From Scylla paramamosain (taxonomy: Eukaryota > Arthropoda > Malacostraca > Decapoda > Portunidae), in contig NC_087151.1 of NCBI RefSeq assembly GCF_035594125.1, forward strand, positions 20,289,253-20,353,252: a DNA stretch of 64,000 bases, read 5' to 3'. Each line of letters starts with the position of its first letter. The first letter of the stretch is position 1. Shown in pieces: positions 1 to 12,800 of this stretch. The position numbers and the translations under genes were made by a program. Below the pieces are notes generated by a model that was not told the origin of the DNA, ran no database searches, and saw nothing but the letters and a program-made list of their open reading frames with translations.

Positions 1-3000
1 CCAAAAACATGTATTTTGAGTGTTTTTGATAATGTTATCTATAAAAACGCTTAAATACATGGAAAGAACATTATGTTTGGGAAACGTAAGGACATTACGA
101 GAAACGTGTATTATGAGTGTTTTTAAGTTCCTTAACTACCAAAAAGCTAAAATCCACAAATAACACTCGTTATTTAAAAAAATAAATAAATAAAAGGATT
201 TTATTTATTTATTTTTTTTATTATTCACCTTCATAGGTACCGAGATGCCAAAATTTTGTGAAAAGTTAGGGCAATTATATGATAAGAGAATTATATAAAA
301 AAAAGTTGATATTAACTTTTTTTCGGACTGTTATGTACCAAACACTAAAGTGCATGCAAAGCCATCTATATGGGGAAATTAAACATCTTTGCCAGAAAAC
401 TGTCTTATGAGTGTTTTTCAGCTTCTTAGGTACCCTAACGGTAAATAACATGCAAGTCATTCTATATTGGAATCTAAAACAAAATTAATGAAAATGTGTC
501 TTTTCGGTGTTTTACGTAGAAAAAACGCTAAAACGGATGCAAACCAACCAATAAGAAGAAATAAAATAACATTACCAAAAATGTACATTTTGAGGGTTTT
601 TGAGCTTGTTACCTACAAAAAACGCGAAAATGGATGCAAAGCATCCATACAAGAAACGTGTATAATGAGTGTCTTATTATTTTTGAGCAAAAGAACTTGT
701 GGTTCACAAGAACCACAAGGCAAAAAACGCAAAAACTTGTGTATATAAAGAAGTTTCTTAGATACCAAAATGCTGGAACTCATAAATAACAATATTAATT
801 GAGAAACAGAACAACCTTACCAAATGCGTGTATTTTGAGTGTTTTTCACATTCTTAGCAAAACCCAAAATAGCACGCGAAACTATGTTGGAAAAAAAATG
901 ACATTACTAGAAGTGTCTTTTGAGTGTTTTTGAGCGTGTTAGGCAATAAATCACATAAAAAAAAGGGCAATCACATTACATGGGAATAAAAGAAACTTTT
1001 ACCAAGAACTTGCCTTGAAGTATTTTTGACCTCCTTACAAACCAAAACGCTAAAAGGCATGCAAAAAAACTCCTTTATTGAGAAGCAGAATAACATTACT
1101 TAAAACATGTGTTTTAAGTGTTTTTAAGTGTTTTTAAGTGTTCCTTAAGTACCAAAATGTTAAAACCCACAAATAACACTCTTTATAGAGAAAAAAATAA
1201 ATAAAAAAAAAAATTGCTTTTTTTATATTGATTTTCATAGGTACCAAGATGCCAAAATACTGCCAAAATTCAGGGAATTTATGGGGAAAAATGAACATTA
1301 TCAAAAAAGTTAATTATTGCTCTTTTTTTCGGATTTTTATGTACCAAACTCTAAAGTGCATGCCACCTATATAAGGAAGTTAAACGACTTTACCAGAAAT
1401 CTGTCTTTTCAGTGTTTTTTCAGCATGTTAGGCACCAAAAAGATAAATAATATGGAAGTCAGTCAATATGTGAATTTAAAACAATATTACTGAAAACGTG
1501 TCTTTTCAGTGTTTTACGTAGAAAAACGCTAAAACGCATGCAAACCAACAAATATGAAGAAATAGAATAACATTACCAAAAAGTGTTTTTGAGCTTTTTA
1601 CCTACAAAAAACGCGGAAATGGATGGAAAGCACTCTATATCGGGAAGGAAAAGGACATTAAAAGAAACGTGTAAAATGAATGTTTTATAGTTTCACAAGA
1701 ACCACAAGGCAAAAAACGCAAAAACTCGTGTATATAGAGAAGTTTCTTACATACCAAAACGCTAAATCTCATGAATAACACTTTTAATTGAAAAAACAGA
1801 ACTACCTTACCAAATGTGTGTATTTTGAGTGTTTTTCACATTCTTAGTTACGAAAATCCCAAATTAGATGCGAAACTAGCTTTATGTGGGAAAAAAATGA
1901 CATTACCAGAAAAGTGTCTTTTGAGTGTTGTTAGGCGTTATATGCAATAAAACACTAAAAAGCAGAACAATCACATTACACTGGAATAAAACCAAATTTT
2001 ACGAAGAACTTGCCTTTAAGTGTTTTTAACTCCTTACATACCAAAACGCATGCAAAACAACCTTTATGGAGAAGCAGAATAACATTACCAAAAACATGTA
2101 TTTTGAGTGTTTTTGATCATGTTACCTATAAAATCACTTAAATACATACAAAGAACCCTATGTTTGTGAAACGAAAGGACATTACGAAAATCGTGTATTA
2201 TGAGTATTTTTAAGTTCCTTAAGTACCAAAAATCTAAAACCCACAAATAACACTCTTTATAGAGAAAAAAAAATAATTTTTTTTTTTTTTTTTTTTTTTT
2301 GTTATTCATCTTCATAGGTACCGAGGTGCCAAAATTCTGAGAAAATTCAGGGAAATTATGTGAAAAAAAAAAATCATTTTAGCTATTTCCGGAGTTTTGT
2401 ACGAAACCCGGAAGTGCATGCAAAGCCACCTATATGGGGAAATTACACTTTACAAGAAACGTGTCTTTGGGCGTTTTCAGCAATTTCAACAATATTACTG
2501 AAAACGTGTCTTTTCAGTTTTAGCGTAAAACGCTAAAACGGATGCAAACCAACCAATATGAAGAAATAGAATAACATTACAAAAAAGTTGAGTGTTTTTG
2601 AGCTTGTTACCTACAAAAAACGCAAAAATGAATGCAAAGCAGTCTATATTGGGAAACAAAAAGATATTACAAGAAAATTGTATAATGAATGTTTTTATAG
2701 TTTTCAAGAACCATAAGGCAAAAAACGGAAAAACTCGTATATATGGAGAAGTTTCTTAGATACCAAAATGCTGAAACTCATGAATAACACTCTTAATTCA
2801 GAAACAGAACAATCTTAGGAAATGAGTGTATTTTGAGTGTTTTTCACATACTTAGTGGTCCAACCCCAAATTAAATGCGAGAATGTAGAAAAAAATTAAA
2901 TTACTAGAAAAGTGTCTTTTGAGTGTTTTTCAGCGTGTTAGGCAATAAAGCACTAAAAAGCAGGGCAATCACATTACATGGGAATATAACCAATTTTTAC

Positions 3001-5789
3001 CAAGAACTTGCCTTTCAGTTTTTTTCAGCTCCTTACATACCAAAACGCTAAAACCCATGCAAAACACCCTTTATGGATAAACAGAATAACATTATGAAAA
3101 ACATGTATTTTGAGTGTTTTTGAGCTTGTTACCAATAAAAACGCTTAAATACATGCAAAGAACCCTATGTTTGGGAATGAAAGGACATTACGAGGAATGT
3201 GTATTATGAGTGTTTATAAGATCCTTTAGTACCAAAAAGCTAAAACCCACAATTAACACTGTTTATAGATAAAAAAAAAAAAACAAGTAAAAAATAGCAA
3301 TTTTTTATTGATCTTCATAGGTACCGAGATGCCAAAATTCTGGCAAAATTAAGGAAAATTACGTGAAAAAAAAAATATTATAAAAAGGTTAATTTTAGCT
3401 TTTTTTTTCAGACTGTTATGTACCAAACCCTAAAGTGTATACAAAGCCACCTATATGGGGAAATTAATTAAACTACTTTACAAGAAACCTGTCTTTTGAC
3501 TGTTTTTCAGCAATTTAGGCATCAAAAACGATAAATAATATGGAAGTCACTCTATATGGGAATCCAAAACAAAATTACTGAAAACGTGTCTTTTCTGTGT
3601 TTTTCGTAGAAAAACGCTAAAACGGATGGAAACCAACCAATATGAAGAAATAGAATAACATTACCAAAAAGGTATATTTTGAGTGTTTTTGATCATGTTA
3701 CCTATAAAAACGCTTAAATATATGCAAAGAACCTTATCTTTAGGAAACAAAAGGACATTACGAGAAACGACTATTATGAGTGTTTTTACGTTCCTTAAGT
3801 ACTAAAAAATGCTTAAATTCACATATAACACTCTTTATAGAGAAAAAATAAATTAATTAAAAAATAGCTTTTTTTTTTGTTATTGATCTTCATAAAATTC
3901 AGAGAAATTATATGAAAAAAAAATATCAAAAAAAGTTAATTTTAGCTTTTTTTTTCAGACCGTTATGTACCAAACCCTAAAGTGCATGTAGAGCCACCTA
4001 TATGGGGAAATTAAACGACTTTACCTGAAACCTGTCTTTTGCCTGTTTTTCAGTATGTTAGGCACCAAAACAATAAATAATATGGAAGTCACTCTGTATG
4101 GGAATCCAAAACAAAATTACTGAAAACGTGTCTTTTCAGTATTTTACGTAGAAAAACGCTAAAACGAATGCAAATCAACCAATATCATGAAATAGAATAA
4201 TATTTCCAAAAAGGTATTTTTTGTGTTTTTGAGCGAAAATGGATGCAAATCTTTCTATATTGGGTAACAAAAGGACATTACGAGAAACGTTTATAATGAG
4301 TGTTTTATAGTTTCACAAGAACCACAAGGCAAAACAAGCAAAAACTCATGTATATGGAGATTTTTCTTAGATACCAAAATGCTGAAATTCATGAATAACA
4401 CTCTTAATTGAGAAACAGAACAACCTTACCAAATACGTGTATTTTGATTGTTTTTCATATTCTTAGTTACCAAAACCCGAAATTACATGCGAAACTAGCT
4501 TTATGTTGGAAATAAATGACATTACCAGAAAAAAAAGTCTTTTGAGTGTTTTTGAGCGTGTTAGGCAATAAAGCACAAAAAAGCAGGGCAATGACATTAC
4601 ATGGGAATAAAACAAACATTTACCAAGAACTTGTCTTTAAGTGTTTTTCAGCTCCTTACATACCAAAACGCTAAAATGCATGCAAAACACCCTTTATTGA
4701 GAAACAAAATAACATTACGAAAAACATGAATTTTCAGTGTTTTTCATCTCTTACGTATAAAAACGCTTAAATACATCCAAAGAACACTATATTTGGGAAA
4801 CGAAAGGACATTACGAGAAACGTGTATTATGAGTGTTTTTAAGTTCCATGAGTACGAAAAGAGTTAAAACCCATAAATAACACTCTTTATAGAGAAAATA
4901 AATAAATAAATAAAAACTAGGATTTTTTTATTTTTTTTTTATTTATCTTCATAGGTACCGAGATGGCAAAATTCTGGCAAAATTCAGGGAAATTATGTGA
5001 AAAAATAATATTATGAAAAAAGATAATTTTACCTTTTTTTTTTCAGACTGTTATGTACCAAACCCTAAAGTGTATGCAAAGCCACCTACATGAGGAAATT
5101 AAACGACTTTACCAGATACCTGTCTTTTGAGTGTTTTTTAGCAAGTTAGGCACCAAAACGATAAATAATATGGAAGTCACTCTTTATGGGAATCCAAAAC
5201 AAAATTACTGAAAATGTGTCTTTTTAGTGTTTTACTTAGAAAAACATTAGAACGGATGCAAACCAACCAATATGAAGAAATAGAATAATATTACTAAAAA
5301 GTTATATTTTGAGTGTTTTTGAGCTTGTTACCTACAGAAAATGCGAAAATAGTTGCAAAGCACTCTATATTGGGAAAGAAAAGGACATTACGAGAAATGT
5401 GTATAATGAGTGTTTTATAGTTTTACAAGAACCACAAGGCAAAACACGCAAAAACTCGTGTATATGGAGATGTTTCTTAGATACCAAAATGCTGAAATTC
5501 ATGAATAACACTCTTAATTGAGAAAGAGAACAACCTTACCAAATGGGTGTATTTTGAATCTTTTTAACATTCTTACTTACCAAAACCCCAAATTGCATGC
5601 GAAACTAGCTTTATGTGTGAAAAAAAAATATTACCAGAAAAGTGTCTTGAGTTTTTTTGAGCGTGTTAGGCAATAAAGCACTAAAAAGCAGGGCAATCAC
5701 ATTACATGGGAATAAAACCAACTTTTACCAATAACTTGCCTTTAAGTGTTTTTAAGCTCCTTACATACGAAAACGCTAAAACGCATACA
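1..5789 (+). repeat. Left satellite array, part 1: ~1.1 kb higher-order repeat
   Basis: The stretch is tandem satellite with a monomer of about 90-100 bp. Each monomer carries a block like ACCAAAACGCTAAAA, then GCATGCAAAGCACC, then GACATTACGAGAAACGTG, then TTTTGAGTGTTTTT. Variant monomers recur in fixed order (recognisable starts: cctataaaaacgcttaaat, gtaccaaaaagctaaaacc, ggtaccgagatgccaaaatt, accaaaccctaaagtgcat, ggcaccaaaacgataaat, gtagaaaaacgctaaaacgg, acctacaaaaaacgcgaaaa, aaggcaaaaaacgcaaaaac, gataccaaaatgctgaaact, gttaccaaaaccccaaattg, ggcaataaagcactaaaaag, taccaaaacgctaaaacgca). This gives eleven full monomers plus one ~45 bp half monomer lacking the GAGTGTTTTT block. The marker 'cacaaataacactctttat' recurs near 155, 1158, 2243, 3250, 3820 and 4865, so one unit here is shortened. 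A/T runs follow the marker in each unit. Reading frames of 60-90 codons inside it are monomer translations with shifting frames, so I do not call them genes. Confidence 0.93.
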
Positions 5790-8150
5790 AAACAAGTATT
5801 TTGAGTCTTTTGTAAGATTGTTACGTAAAAAAACGCCTAAATGAATCGGAAATATCCTATATGGGAAAAATTAAAACACATTACGAGAAACGTGTATTAT
5901 GAGTGTTTTTTTTTATTTTCTTAGTATCAAAAGGGTAAAACGCATGAAAAACACTCTATATGGAGAAACAGAACAATACTGCCAAAAAAAACGTGCATTT
6001 TGAGTGTTATCACATTGTTAGTTACCAAAAAGCCAAAATTCATGCAAAGACCCATATCTAGATATATGAAACGACTTTAAAAACGTATGAAAATACCATA
6101 TATAGAGAAACAGAATACACTAACAAAAAACGTGTATTTTGTGTGTTTTTTTTTTTTTTTTGAGTTTATTATGTACAAAATCGCCTGTCATCAAACAAAT
6201 CACCCTGCATATGGAAATTACGAGAAACGTTTGTTATGTGTGTTTTTTTTTTTTTTTTATTACTTTCTTAAGTACCAAATCAGTACTTCAATAGTGCTCT
6301 GAAGAAAAAGAACAAACTTACCAAAAACGGGTATTTTTTTTACATTGATAATTACCAAAACGCCAACATGCATGTAAAGCAACCTATATGAAGAAACGAA
6401 ACAAAATCACTAGAAACTTGTCTTTTGTTATTTTTTGGGCGTGTTAGGCACCAAATCAGTAAGTAACGAAATCACCCCATAGGGGAATACAAAACAACTT
6501 TACTAAAACGTGTCTTTAGAGTGTTTTTTTTAGGTTCTTACGAACTAAAATGTCAAAATACATGCAAACACCCTGTTTGGTAAGAAAGCACCAAAAACAG
6601 TCTATATGAGGAAACGAAAGGACATGACAAAAAATGTGTATTATGAGTTTTTTTTTTTTTTTTTTTAGCTTAGGTACCGAAATGCAAAAATGGAGAAAGA
6701 AAAAACATTACCAAAATCGTGTAATTTGAATGTTTTTCACATTGTCAGGTAGCAAAACACCATAATGCTTGATCGCTATACGAGAAAATTAAACAACAAT
6801 ATAAGAAATGTGTTTATATGTGTTTTTCAGCGTGTTAGGCACGAAAACGCTAAATAGCATGGAAAGCACCTTATATAGAAATGCAAAATAATAAGCATGT
6901 CTTTTAAGTGTTTTAAACTTTTTACGTTCCAAAACGCTAAAACACGTGCAACAAACACGAATAATCTTACCAAACAGAAAAAAAAAACTTACCAAAAACG
7001 TGTATTTTGAGTCTTTTTGAGTCTGTTACGTACATCATCTTAAAAATGCATGTAAAACACCCTGTATGAGGAAACGAAAGGACATTACGAGAAACGTGCA
7101 TTATCAGAGTTTTGAGTCTCTTAGGTACCAAACACTAAACCGCCTGAATGAAAATTAAATATATTCTATATCTCTTAATAGAGAAACAGAACATCACCAA
7201 AAACGTGTTTTTGAGTGTTTTTTTTTTTTTCCTTTTTATGTACCAAGACGTCAAAATACATACGAAGCATCCTATATGGGGAAATAGAAAAACGTTTGGA
7301 AAAACAAGTTTTATTTGTGTTTTTGAGCTTCCTAAGTAAGCTTCCTAAGTACCAAAACGCTAAAAAGGATGAATAGCACCCTATATAGAAAAAAGAACAA
7401 CATTATCTAAAATCTTTATTTTGAGCGTTTTTCACATTATGTAGCAAAACATCTTAATGCGGGCAGATGCCTATAAGAAGAAGTAAAACGATATTACAGG
7501 AAACGTGTCTTTTGAGTGTTTACTTGAGTGTTAGGAATCAAAATCCTAAAAAGCATTGAAAGCACCCTATTTGGCAATATAAAATAACATTACCAAGAAA
7601 GTGTCTTTAGAGTGTTTTTCACCTTCTTACATCCGAAATCGCTGAAAAGCATGCAAAACAACCTTTACGGAGAAACAAATTAACATTACCAAAAACTTGT
7701 ATTTTCATTGTTTTTGTGCTTGTTAAGTATAAAAGTGCCAAATTACACGCAAAGCATCCTACATGGAAAAAAGAAAGGACATTACGAGAAAAGTGTATTA
7801 TGAGAGATTTTGAGCTTTTTAGGTACCCAGACTCAAAAACACATGATTAGGACTATAAAAGGAAAAATAACTCAACCGAAAACTTTTACTTAAACTTTTT
7901 TTTTATATTGTTAAGTACCAAAAGACAAAATGCATTGGAAGCCCCCTTTATCGGGAAACGAAACGACATTATCATCAACGTGTCTTTTGAGTGTTTTTCA
8001 ACGTGTTAGACACCAAAACACTGAAAAGCATGGAAAGCGCTCCATAAAGGAATACAAAATAATATTACTAAAAACCGGTTTTAAAGGTTCTTATGTACAG
8101 AAACGCTAAAACTCAAGCAAAACACCCTTTATAGAGAAGCGAAATAAATA
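5790..8150 (+). repeat. Diverged, non-HOR satellite monomers
   Basis: These monomers are recognisably of the same family (ACCAAAACGC, GACATTACGAGAAACGTG and GAGTGTTTTT blocks persist). They do not follow the fixed monomer order of the flanking array, they are more diverged, and they carry expanded T runs after GAGTG (for example near 6140, 6240, 6650 and 7215). The block starts abruptly inside a 'ctaaaacgcatacaaaaca' monomer. The mirror-image array on the right has no counterpart at the matching position (about 59370). It may be an older monomeric edge of the array brought inside by rearrangement. Confidence 0.8.
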
Positions 8151-9806
8151 TTTCGTTGTTAAATTACATTCAGGACAGTTAGGGAATATCCCTTACAAAA
8201 GAATAAGATTGCAGAAGAATGATCCTAAATGGATGACTGAGGTTAAAACATTACATAGGGCGAAAGAGAAGTATATATGAGATTAAAGACAGGGGAAGTG
8301 GTTTTAAGGCCATAATATAATGAATTAGAAAAGTCAGGAGTTTAACAAGGAAAGCTAAAAATAGTTATGAATTAAAGGTAGCCAGCCAAGCGAAGATGGA
8401 CCCCAAGGGATTTTATCATGCATATAAGACGAAGAATAGAGAAACAATAGTTCCTTAAAGACAGCAGAATGGGACCTGCTTAGTTGTTGGGAGGAGATTA
8501 GTAAAATTGTGAACGAGTATTTTTTAAATGTCTTTGCCCAGAAAAACTTGCAGGATTTGCCGAATAGTGACAAGATATTTAGAGTAGAAGAAAATGAGAA
8601 GCTGACAGATATTACCATAACTAAAGAGATAGTGGAACAGGAGATAGATAAGCTGAAAAGTTCAAGTCACCAGGACCAGATGAAATATATTCCACAGTAT
8701 TTAAGAATTGGAAAAAGGTTATAAGTAATCTGGATAAGGTCATGGCCAAGCGGCAGGCGACAGAGTGTTGTAATAAACGGCTCTAAATCCGAGTGGGGTC
8801 AAGTAATTAGTGGGGTGACAAAGGGATTATTAGTATTTGGGCCGATGTTGTTTGTAATATATGTCAATGACTTGGATAGTGGAATTAGTAGTGTTTTTAG
8901 TAAATTTGCGGATGACACGAGAGTATGTAGATTAATTAGGTCAGAATCGCATACCATCGCATTGCAGGCAGATTTGGATAGGATGAACGAATGGACAGAC
9001 AGATGGCAAATGCAGTTTAATATCAACAAATGGAAAGCACTTAGCGTAAGTAGAAGAAACCCACACAGTAGTTACACAATGAACAACCAAATTCTGGTAG
9101 GTTCAGGGTTAGAAAAAGATTTGAGATTTAAAGTTAGCTCTGAACTCCGTCTAAGAAAGCAATGCAAAGAGGCCAGAAACAAAGCAAATAGTGTATTATG
9201 ATTCATTTTCAGGATCTAAAAGTAAAATTCCCGAAGTAATATTAAAGTTACTTTTAACGCTGGTCAGACTTCATCTAGACTACGCAGTCCTATTCTGGTC
9301 ACCACATCACAGGAAGGATAAAGGTCTTTTAGAATCACTTCAAAGGAGAATGACTAAAAGGATACAGGGGATGAGGAGTATTCCTTACGAAGCGAGATTC
9401 AAGCTGTTAAATTTACATTCTTTTAGAGAGACGTAGGTTAAGAGTGGATCTGATAGAAGTCTTTAAGTGGTATATGGGTAGGGGAACATAAGGAGAATTC
9501 TTAGAATCTGTAACCATGATAGAACAAGAAAAATAGAACATCAAGTTTTCAGGCTTGAGCCTGAAAATTGATGTTCAAAAAGGAAACAGGAAGGAATTGG
9601 TTTTCAAATACAGTAGTAGATGATTGGAACGGACTTAGTAATCAAGCTGTTAGTGCTGAGGCATTTGGCAACTGTAAGAGAAAATTACACATTTAGAGAT
9701 GGGGATGATAGTGGAAATAAGTAGGCATACTTCATACAAGTACTGCCACGTGTAGGCCTGATGCCTTCTTGCATATTTACTTATTTCTTATGTTCTTATG
9801 TTTTTA
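8151..9806 (+). pseudogene. CR1/L2-like LINE fragment inserted in satellite
   Basis: This is a degenerate non-LTR retrotransposon, 5'-truncated and in several frames. 8509-8724 encodes the linker before the reverse transcriptase (NEYFLNVFAQKN, then a degraded GPDE-type motif). 8815-9201 encodes the RT palm, with FGPMLFVIYVNDL and the catalytic FADD box at 8905-8916. 9191-9436 encodes the C-terminal region (HLDYAVLFWSPHHRKD, LESLQRRMTKRIQ). The RT motifs expected between the linker and the palm are absent around 8730-8765, so the copy is internally deleted. The 3' end carries two copies of the octamer TTCTTATG (9785-9800), like the short octamer tails known for CR1-clade elements. The insertion splits a satellite monomer between 'gaaataa' and 'attaccaaaa', with no obvious target duplication. 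The clade is inferred from motif style. Confidence 0.8.
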
Positions 9807-12800
9807 TTACCAAAAGCGTGTATTTTCAGTGTTTTTCAGCTATTCCGTGAAAAATAAAATGCCAAAATGCATGCAAAGCACCCTAAATGACGAAAAAAAG
9901 GGACATTACGAGAAACGTGCATTATAAGTGTTTAAGAGATTCTTAGATACCAAAACCTTGAAACTCATGAATAACACTCTTAATTGAGAAACAGAACAAC
10001 CTTACCAAATGCGTGTATTTTGAGTGTTTTTCACATTCTTGGTTACCAAAACCCCAAATTGCATACGAAACTAGCTTTATGTGGAGAGAAAAAAAAAAGA
10101 CATTTCCCGAAAAGTGTCTTTTGAGTGTTTTTCAGCATGTTAGGCAATAAAGCACTAAAAAGCAGGGCAATCACATTACATAGGAATAAAACCAACTTTT
10201 ACCAAGAACTTGCGTTTAAGTGTTTTTCAGCTCCTAACATACCAAAACGCTAAAACGCATGCAAAACACCCTTTATGAAGAAACAAAATAACATTACCAA
10301 AAACATGTATTTTGAGTGTTTTTTATCATGTTACCTATAAAAACGCTTAAATACATGCAAAGAACCCTATGTTTGGGAAACGAAAGGACATTACGAGAAA
10401 CGTGTATTATGAATATTATTAAATTCCTTAAGCACCAAAAAGCTAAAATCCACAAATAACACTCTTTATAGAGAAAAAAAAAGTAATTTTTTTTTTTTGT
10501 TATTCTTCATAAGTACCGAGATGCCAAAATTCTGCCAAAATTCAGGGAAATTATGTGGAAAAAAGAACATTATCAAAAAAGTTAATTTTAGCTTTTTTTT
10601 GGACAGTTATGTACCAAAACCTAAATTCCATGCAAAGCCACCTCTATAAGGAAATTAAACGACTTTACCGGAAACCTGACTTTTGAGTGTTTTTCAGCAT
10701 GTTAGGCACCAAAACAGTAAATAATATGGAAGTCACTCTATATGGGAAACCAAAACAAAATCACTTAACACTTGATATTTCAGTGTTTTACGTAGAAACA
10801 CGCTAAAACGGATGCAAACAAACCAATATGAAGAAATTGCCAAAAAGGTATATTTTAAGTGTTTTTGAGCCAGTTACCTACAAAAAACGCGAAAATGGAT
10901 GCAAAGCACTCTATATTGGGAAAGAAAAGGACATTACGAGAAACCTATATAATGAGTGTTTTATAGTTTTACAACAACCACAAGGCAAAAGTTTTTTAGA
11001 TACCAAAATGCTGAAACTCATGAATAACACTTTTGATTGAGATACAACAACCTTACCAAATGCGTGTATTTTGAGTGTTTTTCACATTCTTAGTCACCAA
11101 AACACGAAATTGCATGCGAAACTAGGTTTATGTGAGGAAAAAATTATATTGCCAGAAAATGTCTTTTGAGTGTTTATGAGCGTGTTAGGCAATAAAGTAC
11201 TTAAAAGAAGGGCAATCACATTACATGTGAATAAAACAAACTTTTACCAAGAACTTGCCGTTAAATATTTTTGAGCTCCTTACATACCAAAACGCTAAAA
11301 CGAATGCAAAAAATTCTTTATGGAGAAACACAATAACATTAAAAAAAAAACATGTATTTTGAGTGTTTTTGATCATGTTACCTATAAAAACGCTTAAATA
11401 CATGCAAAGAATCTTATGTTTGGGAAACGAAAGGACATTACGAGAAACGTGTATTATAAGTGTTTTTTTAGTTACTTAAGTACCAAAAAGCTAAAACCCA
11501 CAAATAACACTCTTTATGAAGAGGCAAAAAAAAAAATAAAATAAAAATAAAAATAAATAAATGAAATAAAAGAAAATAATTTTTTTTTTTTTTTGTTATT
11601 CATCTTCATAGGTACCGAGATGCCAAAATTCTGTTAAAATTCAGGGAAATTATGTGGATAAAAGAACATTATCGTAAAAGTTAATTTTAGTTTTTTTTTT
11701 TCGGACTCTTATGTACCAAACCCTAAAGTGCATAAAAAAGCCATCTATATGAGGAAATTAAACGACTTTACAAGAAAACTATCTTTTGAGTGTTTTTCAG
11801 CATGTTAGGCACCAAACCGATAAATAATATGGAAGTCACTCAATATGGGAATCCAAAACAAAATTATTGAAAACGTGTCTTCTCAGTGTTTTACGTAAAA
11901 AAAACGCTAAAACGGATGCAAACAGACCGATATGAAGAAATAGAATATTACCAAAAAGGTATATTTTAAGTATTTTTGAGCTTGTAACCAACAAAAAAAA
12001 AACGCGAAAATGGATGCAAAGCATTGGGAAATAAAAAGACATTACGAGAAACGTGTATAATGAGTATTTTATAGTTTCACAAGAACAATGAAGCAAAAAA
12101 CGCAAAAACTAGTGTATATGGAGAAGGTTCATAGATACCAAAATGCTGAAACTCCTGAATAACACTCTTAATTAAGAAACAGAATAACATTACTAAATGC
12201 GTGTATTTTGAGTGTTTTTTCACATTCTTAATAACTAGAACCCTAAATTGCATGCAAAACTAACTTTATGTGGGAAAAAAAAAATATTACCGGAAAAGTG
12301 TCTTTTGAGGGTTTTTGAGAGAGTTAGGCAATAAAGCACTAAAAAGGAGAGCAATCACATTACATGGGAATAAAACCAACTTTTATCAACAACTTGCCTT
12401 TAAGTGTTTTTTAACTCCTTATATACCAAAACGCTAAAAGACATGCAAATCACCCTTTATGGAGAAACAGATTAACATTACCAAAAACATGTATTTTGAG
12501 TGTTTTTGATCATGTTACCTCTAAAAACGCTTAAATACATGCAAAGAATCTTATGTTTGGGAAACGAAAGGACATTTCCAGAAACGTGTATTATGAGTGT
12601 TTTTAAGTTCTTTAAGTACCAAAAAGCTAAAACCCACAAATAACACTCTTTATAAAGAAAAAAAATTAAAGAAAAAATAGGATTTTTTTTTTAATTCATC
12701 TTCATAGGTAACGAGATGCCAAAATTCTACCAAAATTAAGGAAAATTATGTGAAAAAAGAACATTATGAAAAAAGTTTTTAGCTTTTTTTTCGGACTGTT

